This document shows, piece by piece, positions 1 to 8,963 of a DNA stretch of 64,000 nucleotides (position 1 is the stretch's first letter; the number at the start of each line of letters is the position of its first letter). Origin of the DNA: SHVZ01 sp044223515 (GTDB lineage Bacteria > Pseudomonadota > Alphaproteobacteria > SHVZ01); the NCBI GenBank assembly GCA_044223515.1, contig JBGALV010000003.1:45867-109866 (forward strand). The letters run 5' to 3'. The notes under the pieces are model-generated. The model did no database searches. It had not been told where the DNA came from and was given only the letters and a program-made list of their open reading frames with translations. Both the position numbers and the translations under genes were made by a program.

Positions 1-3
1 TAA

Positions 4-1209
4 ATGACGAGGAACGAGTCCGTGTCGCTTCACTCCTGCAGCCGTTGCGTGATGCCGGAAACGGCCGAGTCTCTGTCGTTCAGCAAGGAAGGCGTCTGCT
101 CCGTCTGCCGTCAGATCGAGGTCAAACAGACCGTCATCGACTGGAGCGAGCGCGGGGAAGAGCTGAAGCGCATCGCCGACTCCGTGCGCGGCAAGGGCGA
201 CTACGACTGTATCGTGCCGTTCTCCGGCGGCAAGGACTCGACCTATACGCTCTGGTACGTGGTCAAGGAGCTCAAACTGAAGCCGCTGGTGGTGCGTTTC
301 GACCACGGCTTCCTTCGGCCCACCGTCATCGACAACAGCCTGAAGACCTTTCGCCTGCTCGGCGTCGACGTGCTCCACTTCACGCCGAACTGGCAGGTCG
401 TGCGCAAGCTGATGTTCGAGTCGTTGCGTCGGCGCGGTGACTTCTGCTGGCACTGCCACACCGGCATCTATTCCTACCCGATGTGGGTAGCGACCTGGCA
501 GAGCGTGCCGCTGATCATCTGGGGCGAACCTTCGGCCGAGTACGCCTCATTCTACAAGTACGACGAGATCGAGGTTCACGACGAGGAACGCTACAACCTC
601 ATCATCAACCTCGGGATCAACCCCGAGGACATGCAGGGCATGCTCGACGATACGATCTCGCCGTATCCCGTCACCGCGCGCGACCTAAAGCCCTATGCCA
701 TGCCGCCGATGTCTCTTCTCAAGGAGAAGGGTGTGCGTCAAATGTTCCTCGGCAACTACATTCCCTGGGACGTCCGCAAGCAGGTCGACATCGTCAAGCG
801 CGAGCTCGACTGGAAGGGCGATCAGGTCGAAGGCATCCCGCCGGACTACGACTACGAGAAGATCGAGTGCTTCCTCCAGGGCGTGCGCGACTACATCAAG
901 TTCCTGAAGCGCGGCTTCGGCCGCACGGCCCACCTGGCGTCAATCGACATCCGCAACGGCCGCATGTCACGCGAGAAGGGGGCAGAGCTGGTCGCCGCCT
1001 ATGACGGGCGGAGGCCGCCATCGCTCGATCTCTTCCTCGACTTCCTCGGCATCGACGAGCCGCGCTTCATGGAGATCGTCGCGCCGCATGTCGTGCATCC
1101 TCACGAAATGCCAACCCTCGACGAGGTCAAGGCGTCTGCACAGAACTGGCGCACATGGGACTACGACCAGTGGTCGCGCGCCGGCCGGTCGACCAAGACC
1201 GAGGCCTGA
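4..1209 (+). CDS. N-acetyl sugar amidotransferase (PseA/WbpG-like)
   Basis: Likely converts an N-acetyl group on a nucleotide-activated or nonulosonic sugar into an acetamidino group, using ammonia from the HisH/HisF pair that follows. The 401-residue protein opens with a zinc-ribbon-like pair, C12-x2-C15 and C32-x2-C35, with CSRCVMPET around the first pair as usual in this family. A PP-loop ATP pyrophosphatase motif, SGGKDS, lies at residues 74-79. The stop overlaps the next start (ATGA). The window's first three bases are TAA, so an upstream gene may end directly before this ATG. Known family: Campylobacter PseA and Pseudomonas WbpG. The exact sugar is inference; the Pse-type operon at 28.8-37 kb makes pseudaminic acid the leading candidate. 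Confidence 0.85.
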   Translation: MTRNESVSLHSCSRCVMPETAESLSFSKEGVCSVCRQIEVKQTVIDWSERGEELKRIADSVRGKGDYDCIVPFSGGKDSTYTLWYVVKELKLKPLVVRFDHGFLRPTVIDNSLKTFRLLGVDVLHFTPNWQVVRKLMFESLRRRGDFCWHCHTGIYSYPMWVATWQSVPLIIWGEPSAEYASFYKYDEIEVHDEERYNLIINLGINPEDMQGMLDDTISPYPVTARDLKPYAMPPMSLLKEKGVRQMFLGNYIPWDVRKQVDIVKRELDWKGDQVEGIPPDYDYEKIECFLQGVRDYIKFLKRGFGRTAHLASIDIRNGRMSREKGAELVAAYDGRRPPSLDLFLDFLGIDEPRFMEIVAPHVVHPHEMPTLDEVKASAQNWRTWDYDQWSRAGRSTKTEA

Positions 1210-1835
1210 TGCGTCTCTCGATCGTCGACTGCGGCGTCAACAACCTCGCATCGGTCAGCAATGCGGTGGCCGCCGCCGGCTTCTCGCCAGAGGTCGTGAC
1301 CGAACCTGAACAGGTTCTTGCCGCCGATCGCCTGGTGCTGCCGGGCATCGGCGCCGCCGCCGAAGCGCTGAATCGTCTGCGATCGCGCGGCCTCGACCAA
1401 GCCCTGGACGAAGCGGTGCGCCGGCGTGGCCGCCCTCTGCTCGGGATCTGCCTCGGCATGCAGATGCTGGCGGAGCGGCTTCTCGAGTACGGAGAGCACA
1501 AAGGCCTCGGCTGGATCGCGGGCGACGTGGTCGGGCTCGATACCATCGCCGGCTTCGGCGAGCGTTCGCCGCACATGGGCTGGAACACGATCGACGCGGA
1601 CGAGTCAGCCGACGCGCTGCTCGGCCGGCCGCGCGGCGAGCGCAGCTACTATTTCTGCCATTCCTACACGCTGGTGACTCCGGACGCAGGCAGCGTCATC
1701 GCCACGACCGATCACGGCCGCCCCCTTGTCGCCGCGATCCGCTTCGACAGCGTCGTCGCCACCCAGTTCCATCCCGAGCGCAGCCACGTCAACGGCGCCC
1801 GGCTGCTCGCGGCTTTCGGTGCGTGGACACCATGA
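1209..1835 (+). CDS. hisH: HisH-like glutamine amidotransferase subunit
   Basis: Class I glutaminase that releases ammonia from glutamine, probably channelled through the adjacent HisF-like barrel to the sugar amidotransferase rather than used for histidine synthesis. The 208-residue protein has the nucleophile motif GICLGMQML (Cys81) and the QFHPE histidine/glutamate motif near the C terminus. The ATG at 1209 overlaps the TGA of the previous gene. An in-frame start 54 bases upstream would lie inside that gene and add a non-homologous extension, so I rejected it. The absence of other his genes and the place between the amidotransferase and the HisF paralogue argue for the HisH2 role known from O-antigen and nonulosonate clusters. 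Confidence 0.85.
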   Translation: MRLSIVDCGVNNLASVSNAVAAAGFSPEVVTEPEQVLAADRLVLPGIGAAAEALNRLRSRGLDQALDEAVRRRGRPLLGICLGMQMLAERLLEYGEHKGLGWIAGDVVGLDTIAGFGERSPHMGWNTIDADESADALLGRPRGERSYYFCHSYTLVTPDAGSVIATTDHGRPLVAAIRFDSVVATQFHPERSHVNGARLLAAFGAWTP

Positions 1836-2605
1836 GCGTCCGTAGGCGCCTGATCCCGAGCCTTCTCCTCCGGCGTGGACGACTGGTAAAGGGCGTCCGC
1901 TATGCAGCGCATCGCGATGCCGGGCATCCGGTCGGCACCGCGCGCGCGCACAACGCCCAAGGCGCCGACGAACTGGCGCTGGTCGACATCGACGCGGCGC
2001 GGGAGGGACGGGCGCCCGACCTCGATACGCTTCGCGCGGTCGCCGCGGTCACGTTCGTGCCCCTCACCTTCGGAGGCGGCATCGTTGATACCGACACCGC
2101 CCGCGCCTGCATCGCCGGCGGCGCCGACAAGGTCATGGTCACCGCGGCCACCCTCGACCGGCCGGCGCTGATCGACGACCTTGCCCACGTCCTCGGTGTC
2201 CAGGCGGTCGTGCTCGGTCTCGACATCCTGCGTGACGACGCCGGCCACTACCGGCTCTATGACCACCGGCGCCAAGTCGCGGTCGCCGATCGCGACTGGA
2301 AGTCCTGGGTGAAGGAGGCCGCGGCGCGAGGCATCGGCGAGATACGCGTGATGGCAGTCGACCGCGAAGGCACGCGCGCAGGCCTGGATCTCGCGCTTCA
2401 CGCGGAGATGTCGGAGCTGACGCGTGTTCCTATCATCCTCGAAGGCGGCGCCGGAACGCTCAAGCATCTCGACGAGGCGTTCGCCGCTGACGTGATGGCC
2501 GTCGGGCTCGGCACCATGCTGGTTTTCTCCGACAACAACATCTTCAAGCTCAAGCAATTCCTCGGTGTCCGCGGCCATCAGGTCAGGCGCCTGGAAAGTG
2601 CGTGA
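1832..2605 (+). CDS. hisF: HisF-like ammonia-channel barrel (non-histidine type)
   Basis: A (beta-alpha)8 barrel homologous to the imidazole glycerol phosphate synthase cyclase subunit, 257 residues from the ATG at 1832, which overlaps the hisH stop (ATGA). A GTG nine bases upstream is an alternative start. The N-terminal strand reads IPSLLLRRGRLVKG where histidine-pathway HisF has a CLDV core, so the catalytic aspartate equivalent to Asp11 is replaced by Leu. The second aspartate (Asp130 equivalent) is kept in GLDILR, and phosphate-binding glycines such as EGGAG are present. It probably transfers HisH-derived ammonia to the sugar amidotransferase and has lost cyclase activity. The loss of Asp11 is read from the sequence; the functional consequence is inference. 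Confidence 0.8.
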   Translation: MSVRRRLIPSLLLRRGRLVKGVRYAAHRDAGHPVGTARAHNAQGADELALVDIDAAREGRAPDLDTLRAVAAVTFVPLTFGGGIVDTDTARACIAGGADKVMVTAATLDRPALIDDLAHVLGVQAVVLGLDILRDDAGHYRLYDHRRQVAVADRDWKSWVKEAAARGIGEIRVMAVDREGTRAGLDLALHAEMSELTRVPIILEGGAGTLKHLDEAFAADVMAVGLGTMLVFSDNNIFKLKQFLGVRGHQVRRLESA

Positions 2606-2609
2606 CGGC

Positions 2610-3149
2610 ATGCGGCTCGACCATCCCATCGATACGCCGCGGCTGACCCTCCGATCCCTGGACGAGACGGCGGCAAACGGCGCCTATCTCTCCTGGATGG
2701 AGGACCCGGATGTGTTGCGCTATCTCGAGGCCCGCCACGGCAGGCACGATGCGCATTCGATCGCCGCCTTCATCCGCTCGGCCAACGAGAGCCGCGACTC
2801 CCTGCTGCTCGGCATGTTCGTGCGCGCGGCAGGTCGTCACATCGGGAACATCAAGCTGGGGCCTATCGACTGGCCGAACCGCCGCGGCGAGATCGGGATC
2901 ATGATCGGCGACCGGACCTCCTGGGGTCTCGGCTATGCACGCGAGGCGATCGGTGCACTGGCCGACCATGCGTTCACCGGTCTGGGTCTGCACAAGCTGA
3001 CTGCCGGGTACATAGAGGCGAACGCCGCATCCGGTAGGGCTTTCGCGGCAGCCGGCTTCACGGTCGAAGCTCGATACGCCAAGCACTTTCTGGCGGACGG
3101 TGCCTGGGCCGACGGAATGCGGGTCGCGCGCTTCGCCCCCGGCAGCTAG
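2610..3149 (+). CDS. RimJ/RimL-type GNAT N-acetyltransferase
   Basis: Acetyl-CoA-dependent acetyltransferase of 179 residues. It begins with the RimJ/RimL-type strand PIDTPRLTLRSLDE, and the acetyl-CoA loop is visible as WGLGYAREAIGAL near residue 110. The start at 2610 is four bases after the HisF stop; an in-frame start 45 bases upstream would lie within hisF. As the last gene of the amidotransferase operon it may acetylate the 4-amino group of a trideoxy-hexose, the PseH step of pseudaminic acid synthesis, but general RimJ/RimL-type GNATs look alike and the substrate cannot be read from sequence. Its TAG lies in a CTAG palindrome that also provides the stop of the convergent gene. Confidence 0.8.
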   Translation: MRLDHPIDTPRLTLRSLDETAANGAYLSWMEDPDVLRYLEARHGRHDAHSIAAFIRSANESRDSLLLGMFVRAAGRHIGNIKLGPIDWPNRRGEIGIMIGDRTSWGLGYAREAIGALADHAFTGLGLHKLTAGYIEANAASGRAFAAAGFTVEARYAKHFLADGAWADGMRVARFAPGS

Positions 3150-5035
3150 CGCGCGATCGCGGCTACCGCCGCACCAAGGTGTCGAGACAGGGTCGTCAGG
3201 AAGGCGCCTCGGCTGAAGCGTCGTCTCGCTTCGTCCGCGATCGTTTCCGCCTGCAGCCGACGCTCGTGGTCCGGCAGGCGATGAACCGCTTCGATCGCCT
3301 CCTCGATCTCCTCGGGGCTGGACGAGGAGAGCACAGTCCCGCAGCCCGGCGGCAGATCGATGCCACACTCGGTGGAAAGGACCGGAAAAAGGCCCGCCTG
3401 CATGCAGGTGATGGCAGAGGTCGACTGGCCCTCGCTTGCGGATGGAGCGAGGAATCCCACGCAAGACGAGGCAAGAGCCTCGAAGTCGAAGGAGATGGGC
3501 GACATCACTCCGTGGACAAAGATGTTTCCTGACGTGGCGATCCTCCTCCCGTAGCCTGCGGCGAACCACGGCTCCTCGGCAGCCGGTCCGACGATCTCCA
3601 GGCGCCAGTCCGGGTGCCCAAGGAAGACCTCGACCACCCGATCGAGGCCTTTCAGCACTGCACCGTGACCAGAGAACCAGAGCCAGCGGCGCGGATCGCC
3701 GTCAAGTCTTTGGCCGCCGCGTTCACGAAGTGTCGCGCCCGATGGAGACAGGAGCCGGATCTTCTCCCGTACCGCAGGTTCGTAGGTCGCGCGGGTCACC
3801 GCATTGCCGAAAAGCCAGCACTCATCGGCCAGGCGTAAGGAAGCCAGTTCGCCTGAGACGTCGTCGAGGCTTCGCACGGGCGGCGCAACCAAGCCGGTAC
3901 GCTGCGTGAGCTCCCGGCGGCGCAGCGCCTCCTGGGCGTTCTGGAAATCCGGGCTGCTGCCTGTCAGCAGCATGATCCTCCGGCACCCGGCGCGAAGTCG
4001 CGCCGCGTGGCGTGCCAGCCCGTTGTGCAGGCAGAAGACACCGTCATAGCTTTCAGGGCTGGGCCACGCATCGAAAAGGCCGGCCAAGTCGACCACGAAG
4101 CCAAGCTCCAGCAACATGCGCGCGATCGCGCGGCTTTCCCATTGGTTGCTGTGCCGGCGGAACCGCTCATCGGCTTCGGGAAGAAGCACGCCGCCAGCGT
4201 TGTATCCGAACAAGAACCGCCCTGCCGGCGGCCGATCGAGCGGCGTCAGCCGAAGCGCCTTGCCGATGCGCCCGACGCCGATGGCACCGATGCCAGGAAC
4301 GACGAGCCGGGGCGGCGGATCGTCGGTGAGAATGTGGATCGTGGACGCATATGCCGCACGGCTGCCGACGCTTGCCGGATTCATTGCGAGGTCGACATGG
4401 AAAAGAGCTGCCGCGTCCTCGAGCCGGCCGGCTGCAATGAGCGCAAGCCCCCGGCCAAAGTGATCGGCGGTTGATGAGGGTTTCAATCCAACCGATCGGG
4501 CAATGCTTTCCAGCGACTTCAGAAGCAGTCTCGCGTGATCGAGCAATTCCGGCCGACCGTCGAGAAGGCTACGCAGACGTTGAGCGACGGCACCGCTTTG
4601 GCCGACCTCCATGCGCAGAGCGGCATGCTGCAGTTCATGCGGCAGGCTTCCAGTAATGGCGCAAATCCGGCCGAGATCGACAAGGCCGTCGAACCTGGGG
4701 CCCTGTCGATGCAGTTCCCAGCCCTGAGGCAACTGCGGCGACAAGGCTAGCCCGCGTCGCAAGACCCTGTCCGCGTCGGCGCGGCGAGCGAGACCGGCCA
4801 GCAGGGCCGCAAAATTGAACAGCGCCCCGCTGTCGAGAGCAACCCAGGTTGCCCGGCGCATCGGCGCCAGCGCCTCGGTGCCGTCGCCGCCGTTCACGAG
4901 GGCCACTCCATGCAACTGAAGCCCCGCTCCGTCCGCAGGCGATACTGCGATCAACGCGCGAGAAAGTGTCGCCGCCCGCGCGTGCAGGCCGGATCGCAGA
5001 GCTTCTTCGATCTCTGCCATTCGCTCGGCTCGCAC
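3146..5035 (-). CDS. TPR-like protein with GT4 glycosyltransferase domain
   Basis: A 629-residue fusion. Roughly residues 1-250 are TPR-like helical repeats (for example VLRRGLALSPQLPQGWEL). Residues ~270-620 form a GT-B fold of the GT4 type, with the donor-side segment SASEGQSTSAITCMQAG and the loop CGIDLPPGCG. The catalytic part closely resembles the shorter enzyme at 35848-37005, including HxGxVLKGLDR-like and SGIDLPPGCG-like segments, so the two are paralogues with and without a TPR module. The gene is last in a minus-strand operon and starts five bases after the upstream GT4 gene. A second ATG lies 15 bases inside. Sugar and acceptor are unknown. Confidence 0.75.
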   Translation of the reverse strand: MRAERMAEIEEALRSGLHARAATLSRALIAVSPADGAGLQLHGVALVNGGDGTEALAPMRRATWVALDSGALFNFAALLAGLARRADADRVLRRGLALSPQLPQGWELHRQGPRFDGLVDLGRICAITGSLPHELQHAALRMEVGQSGAVAQRLRSLLDGRPELLDHARLLLKSLESIARSVGLKPSSTADHFGRGLALIAAGRLEDAAALFHVDLAMNPASVGSRAAYASTIHILTDDPPPRLVVPGIGAIGVGRIGKALRLTPLDRPPAGRFLFGYNAGGVLLPEADERFRRHSNQWESRAIARMLLELGFVVDLAGLFDAWPSPESYDGVFCLHNGLARHAARLRAGCRRIMLLTGSSPDFQNAQEALRRRELTQRTGLVAPPVRSLDDVSGELASLRLADECWLFGNAVTRATYEPAVREKIRLLSPSGATLRERGGQRLDGDPRRWLWFSGHGAVLKGLDRVVEVFLGHPDWRLEIVGPAAEEPWFAAGYGRRIATSGNIFVHGVMSPISFDFEALASSCVGFLAPSASEGQSTSAITCMQAGLFPVLSTECGIDLPPGCGTVLSSSSPEEIEEAIEAVHRLPDHERRLQAETIADEARRRFSRGAFLTTLSRHLGAAVAAIAR

Positions 5036-5040
5036 GGCGG

Positions 5041-6228
5041 CTACCTACGACGATGCCAGCCGACGAGGCGATCGACCACAGCCTTAGGGCCGTTCGTCGC
5101 ATTCCATGCCTCGGAAAGGCGCCTCGCTTCCGCGGCCAGAGCCGGGAGGTCGGCGATTGCCCTTCGTATCGCCTCGTCGACCGCGGACGGCGTCCAGGCA
5201 TCGAATGTCGTTGGTTCGCCACCCAGCCGGCGGAAAGCCGCGCTCATCCACGTGCGATCCGGGATCACGAGCACCCGGCCGGCGGAGATCGCCTCACAGA
5301 AGATCGCGGAGCTGGCTACGCGATAGGCAGATGCCAGGTAAGGAAGGCACACGATGTCGGCCGCATCGAGAAGCCGATGATAGGACGCCAGGTCCAGAGC
5401 GCCTTCGACCAGCGACACCTCGCCGTCCGCCGACGCCGAAATCCGGCGCACCTTCTCGACACTCGCCGTCGCCTCCGCGCTCTCGCCAGTGTCGAAGGCC
5501 TGGATCGCCAGTCGGTAGGGATGACCCGAGGCCCGGGCGAGTTCGCACAGTCCTGGTAGAAGCTGAAACCCCTTCATGTACCGCGCATCGCCGAAATAGC
5601 CGACGACAGGGCGTTCCGCAGGGGGTGGACGGTGTGCCGCCGACGGCACCACGAACGGCAGGGGCAAAGTCGCAAAGTCGAGACCAAGCGCCGCTCCGTG
5701 GACCTGGGCATTCTCTTCTGTCTCGCAGCAGAACACCGCGGGACGAGCCAAGGTCGACAGCACCACTGCCGGCAATTTCAGCCGCGGCGCCTCGCCGGCA
5801 TAAGCATCGAGGTCGTAACGAAAAAGGCATACCAAGGTCGGCAGCGATTGAGCTGCGATCAGAGAAAGCCACTGCGAGAGCGCGAGGAGCTGTCTCGACG
5901 TCGCCGCCGGCACGAACACCAAGGTGTCGGGCCCCAGCTCCGCGGTGAGCGGGACTAGGTCTCTGTGGAAAACTGCATTGAGGGCGACATGGGTCCAGGC
6001 GGCACCTATCTCGGGCCCGCCAGGAATGTCGTTCAGGATCGCGCGCCCGGGCGTGGTGAAGTGTCCGATCGCACCAATCGCCTGGGCGACCGCCGGCTCG
6101 ACGTTCCGGAAGGCAAATATGCGCGTCTCGATGCCGCGCGCCCGCGCCTCCCTTGCGATGCCTTCGAGATAGTTGAAGTTGTGACCGCTGAACGTCGCAA
6201 GGTCGGGATCGAGAATGACGAGCTTCAT
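5041..6228 (-). CDS. GT4-family glycosyltransferase
   Basis: A 395-residue GT-B glycosyltransferase without a TPR module. The N terminus, KLVILDPDLATFSGHNFNYL, is a Rossmann strand followed by a sugar-nucleotide-binding glycine/histidine loop. The C-terminal half has VVGYFGDARYMKGFQLLPGL, typical of GT4 donor domains, and ADIVCLPYLASAY followed by the helix that normally carries the second acidic donor residue. I chose the ATG at 6228, which shares its A with the TGA of the upstream gene (TGATG); a TTG one codon earlier is possible. Cytoplasmic, with no signal peptide. It may extend a glycan begun by one of the TPR transferases, but the acceptor is unknown. Confidence 0.75.
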   Translation of the reverse strand: MKLVILDPDLATFSGHNFNYLEGIAREARARGIETRIFAFRNVEPAVAQAIGAIGHFTTPGRAILNDIPGGPEIGAAWTHVALNAVFHRDLVPLTAELGPDTLVFVPAATSRQLLALSQWLSLIAAQSLPTLVCLFRYDLDAYAGEAPRLKLPAVVLSTLARPAVFCCETEENAQVHGAALGLDFATLPLPFVVPSAAHRPPPAERPVVGYFGDARYMKGFQLLPGLCELARASGHPYRLAIQAFDTGESAEATASVEKVRRISASADGEVSLVEGALDLASYHRLLDAADIVCLPYLASAYRVASSAIFCEAISAGRVLVIPDRTWMSAAFRRLGGEPTTFDAWTPSAVDEAIRRAIADLPALAAEARRLSEAWNATNGPKAVVDRLVGWHRRR

Positions 6229-8210
6229 CAAGTTGCCCAGTCACGATGGATCGACGACGCGCCCGCGAGATCCTCGATGATCCTGGAAATGACGGACATC
6301 CAATCCCCGGGGGCGCGCTGGCGATAGAGACGGAGGCTCGGGTACCAGGGCGTGTCGCGACGCTCCAGGAGCCACCTCCAATCGGGGGAGAATGGCAGGA
6401 GAAGCCAGCCGGGGCGAGCCAGTGCGCCGACGAGATGCATGACCGACGTATCCACGCCGATCACCAAGTCCAGAGCCTCGATCTCGGCCGCGGTATCGGC
6501 GAAGTCCCTGAGGGGCTCGATCCTCTCGACCTTTCCGGCGGGCAGGGAGATGCGATCGAGGTCGGCCGACCGGACCCCCACCTGCAGAGGGACCAGCGTG
6601 GTGTCCGGAAGCGCGGCGAGCCCGGTCACCAGGTGCCGGAAGGCCTCCTCATCGAGCGAACGATTGCTATCGTTCTTATGCTCCGGGTTGCCGGCCCAGA
6701 CCAGCCCGACACGCCGACCGCGGACGGCGCCTCTTCCGCGATCGGAGGGCGGCGCCGACAGATATGGCGTGCATGAGGGGATCGTCGCCAGGTCGGTGCC
6801 GAACCGATGCGGCAGGCTCAGCAGCGGCACGTGGGTGTCGAACGCCGGGAGCTCGCCACCTTTCGGCACCACGGCGGCAACACCCTTGAGGCTGCCCATC
6901 AGCCTGACCAGGGGCGGCTGGCACTCGAGGATGACGCGAAAGCCCCGAGCGGCCAATGCCTCGAGGTAACGCACGCACTGGATCGTGTCTCCCAGGCCTT
7001 GCTCCGCATGCGCGAGAATGGTCTGGCCGGTGGCAGGCTCGCCGAGCCAGAGCGGCGCGCGAAAGCCGCGATGCCAAGCCATGAAGGCGCGCAGCTTCCA
7101 GCGCTCTTCATAATCGGCGAAGCCTCCAACGAGATCGCCCGACACCAGGCGCGCGACGCCGCGGTTCCATTGCGCTTCGCCATCGCTGTATCCCGCACCC
7201 AGGGCCCGACCGAACCATCGGGTCGCAGCCTCTACCTCGTTGCGCGCGAGATGCTGGGAACCCAGGTTGTTGAGAGCGTGCCTGTGCGACGGTTCGAAGG
7301 CGAGGGCCCGGCGGTGCCAGGTGCGTGCCTCAGGCGATCCCGGCGGCATCGCCGTGCCGAGATTGGTCATCGCACCGGCGCTGTCGGGCGCCATCACGAC
7401 GGATCGCGAGAACCACCTCAGCACCGCCTCGTTCAGGCCGAGCTCGCGCAGCGCCGCCCCAAGATTGGCCACCGCTTCGACCAACCGAGGCTCCAGGCCC
7501 AAGGCGCGCCGATAGCAGCACGCCGCGGACGCGGCGCGTCCCATGGCCCAATGGCAGGTTCCCAGACGATGCCATCCCGCTGCCCGATTGTGGTCCAGCG
7601 TCACGGCGCGCATCGCCTTCTGCAGACGTTCACGATCATCGGTGGCGACGATCGCCGGGTCCGCGAACGCATCCCATCCATCGACCCGCTCGGGAGCAAG
7701 CGCCAGTCCCCGACGCAAGGCGCTCAGGCATCTACGCCACTCTCCGGCCCGACCCAGGGCGAGCGCGCTTCCGACAAGTCCGGGCGCCAAAAGAGGAGCC
7801 AGGGCCAAGGCACGCCCGAATGCGCGTAGCGAGGCTAGGGCGTCACGATCGAGCCAAGTTGCGCCGGTGCGGATCCAGCCCTCGTCGGAAGCCGGCACCA
7901 GCGACACCGCCCGGCGAAGCGCTCTCGCCCGCCCGATGGGATTCGGGTGCACCGACGCGAGGGCGATCAGGGCCTCGACGTCGAGCGCCGATATGCTCAG
8001 AAGCCGCTGGAGCCACCGGCTCGCATCGGTCTCCTTCCCCGTGGCCTGTGCATGGACGGCGAGATTGCTGAGGCTGTCGACGCCGAGAGGATCGAGCGCG
8101 ACCGAGCGTCTCAGCGCCGGCGCTGCATCCGCGATGCGGCCCGACGCGAGCGCGTGCGCTCCGGCCTGCGCCCACGCAGCTCCGGGGTTCCGATCACCGC
8201 CTATCGTCAT
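6228..8210 (-). CDS. TPR protein with GT9-like (heptosyltransferase-type) domain
   Basis: A 660-residue protein with about ten TPR-like repeats over residues ~1-350 (repeated ALxLxPxxxxAxxNLG pattern). The C-terminal domain resembles GT9 heptosyltransferases. Key segments are LAHAEQGLGDTIQCVRYLE, VGLVWAGNPEH, GVDTSVMHLVGALA and a tail of the form DWRWLxxxxDTPWYP. This architecture recurs six more times in the window. In LPS biosynthesis GT9 enzymes transfer heptose; with a TPR module the acceptor may be a protein, which is inference. It overlaps the downstream GT4 gene at TGATG and is preceded by a Sel1-repeat gene. Confidence 0.85.
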   Translation of the reverse strand: MTIGGDRNPGAAWAQAGAHALASGRIADAAPALRRSVALDPLGVDSLSNLAVHAQATGKETDASRWLQRLLSISALDVEALIALASVHPNPIGRARALRRAVSLVPASDEGWIRTGATWLDRDALASLRAFGRALALAPLLAPGLVGSALALGRAGEWRRCLSALRRGLALAPERVDGWDAFADPAIVATDDRERLQKAMRAVTLDHNRAAGWHRLGTCHWAMGRAASAACCYRRALGLEPRLVEAVANLGAALRELGLNEAVLRWFSRSVVMAPDSAGAMTNLGTAMPPGSPEARTWHRRALAFEPSHRHALNNLGSQHLARNEVEAATRWFGRALGAGYSDGEAQWNRGVARLVSGDLVGGFADYEERWKLRAFMAWHRGFRAPLWLGEPATGQTILAHAEQGLGDTIQCVRYLEALAARGFRVILECQPPLVRLMGSLKGVAAVVPKGGELPAFDTHVPLLSLPHRFGTDLATIPSCTPYLSAPPSDRGRGAVRGRRVGLVWAGNPEHKNDSNRSLDEEAFRHLVTGLAALPDTTLVPLQVGVRSADLDRISLPAGKVERIEPLRDFADTAAEIEALDLVIGVDTSVMHLVGALARPGWLLLPFSPDWRWLLERRDTPWYPSLRLYRQRAPGDWMSVISRIIEDLAGASSIHRDWAT

Positions 8211-8234
8211 TTGACGTCCGACATCGCGGCCGGA

Positions 8235-8945
8235 TCATTTCTGGTGCATCGGAAGCCAAGCATCGGCCAGCCGGTCGGCTTCCGCCACCTCCTGGTCGGA
8301 CATCTCGCGGCGAAGCAGGTCCATGTTCCTTTCGGCATCCGGCTGGCGCTCCCGGGCGGCGATCTTGAACCAGGCGTATGCATCGACGCGCGAACCGTGC
8401 GTTTCGCCTTTCGCAATCATCACGCCAAGCAGATTCTGGGCGTCGGACAGGCCCGCTTCAGCTGCCCATTGGAGCCACTGCCTCGCCCGCTGGAGATCGA
8501 CCGGCGTCCCTAACCCCTCCCGATACGCCTCGCCCAGCTTCAGCATGCCCATCGGGAACCCGCCGTAAGCGGCCTGCTCGTACCAAGTTATCGCGTTGCC
8601 GAAATTGACGAGACCACCTTCGCCTCTCTCCGCCATCAGGCCGAGATTGAAGGCAGCGGTGGCATTTCCCTGCTTGGCAGCCTGCCTGAGCCATTTCTCG
8701 GCAAGCGCGGTATCGCGCGGCACGCCGCCGAGGCCCGCCAGATATATGCCACCCAGATACGCCTGGGCATCGCCATTGCCGTCATCTGCGAGCTGGCGCA
8801 GCAAGGGAACGGCGGCCGCGAAGTCGTTCCTTTGCATCAAGGCCGTGGCACGGGCCAGATCGTCGGCGGCCGTCGCTGGAGACGACCCGATGAGCATCGC
8901 GCACCATAGCGCGATGGCGACACAGAGCTGACGCGATCTACGCAT
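8235..8945 (-). CDS. Exported Sel1-repeat protein
   Basis: A 236-residue protein with a typical Sec signal peptide (MRRS, hydrophobic core around residues 7-22, probable cleavage after SSPATA). It is followed by Sel1-like repeats of about 36 residues, recognisable by A-x-x-x-L-G-x-x-Y/A-x-x-G-x-G motifs such as AQAYLGGIYLAGLGG, AAFNLGLMAERGEGG and GMLKLGEAYREGLG. Sel1 proteins are helical scaffolds for protein-protein contacts. Here it is the only exported protein in an operon of cytoplasmic transferases, lying between a TPR-GT41 (19 bases upstream) and a TPR-GT9 (25 bases downstream). It could be a periplasmic partner or chaperone of the glycosylated product; no direct evidence shows this. 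Confidence 0.8.
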   Translation of the reverse strand: MRRSRQLCVAIALWCAMLIGSSPATAADDLARATALMQRNDFAAAVPLLRQLADDGNGDAQAYLGGIYLAGLGGVPRDTALAEKWLRQAAKQGNATAAFNLGLMAERGEGGLVNFGNAITWYEQAAYGGFPMGMLKLGEAYREGLGTPVDLQRARQWLQWAAEAGLSDAQNLLGVMIAKGETHGSRVDAYAWFKIAARERQPDAERNMDLLRREMSDQEVAEADRLADAWLPMHQK

Positions 8946-8963
8946 CGTACGTCTCCCGTCCGT

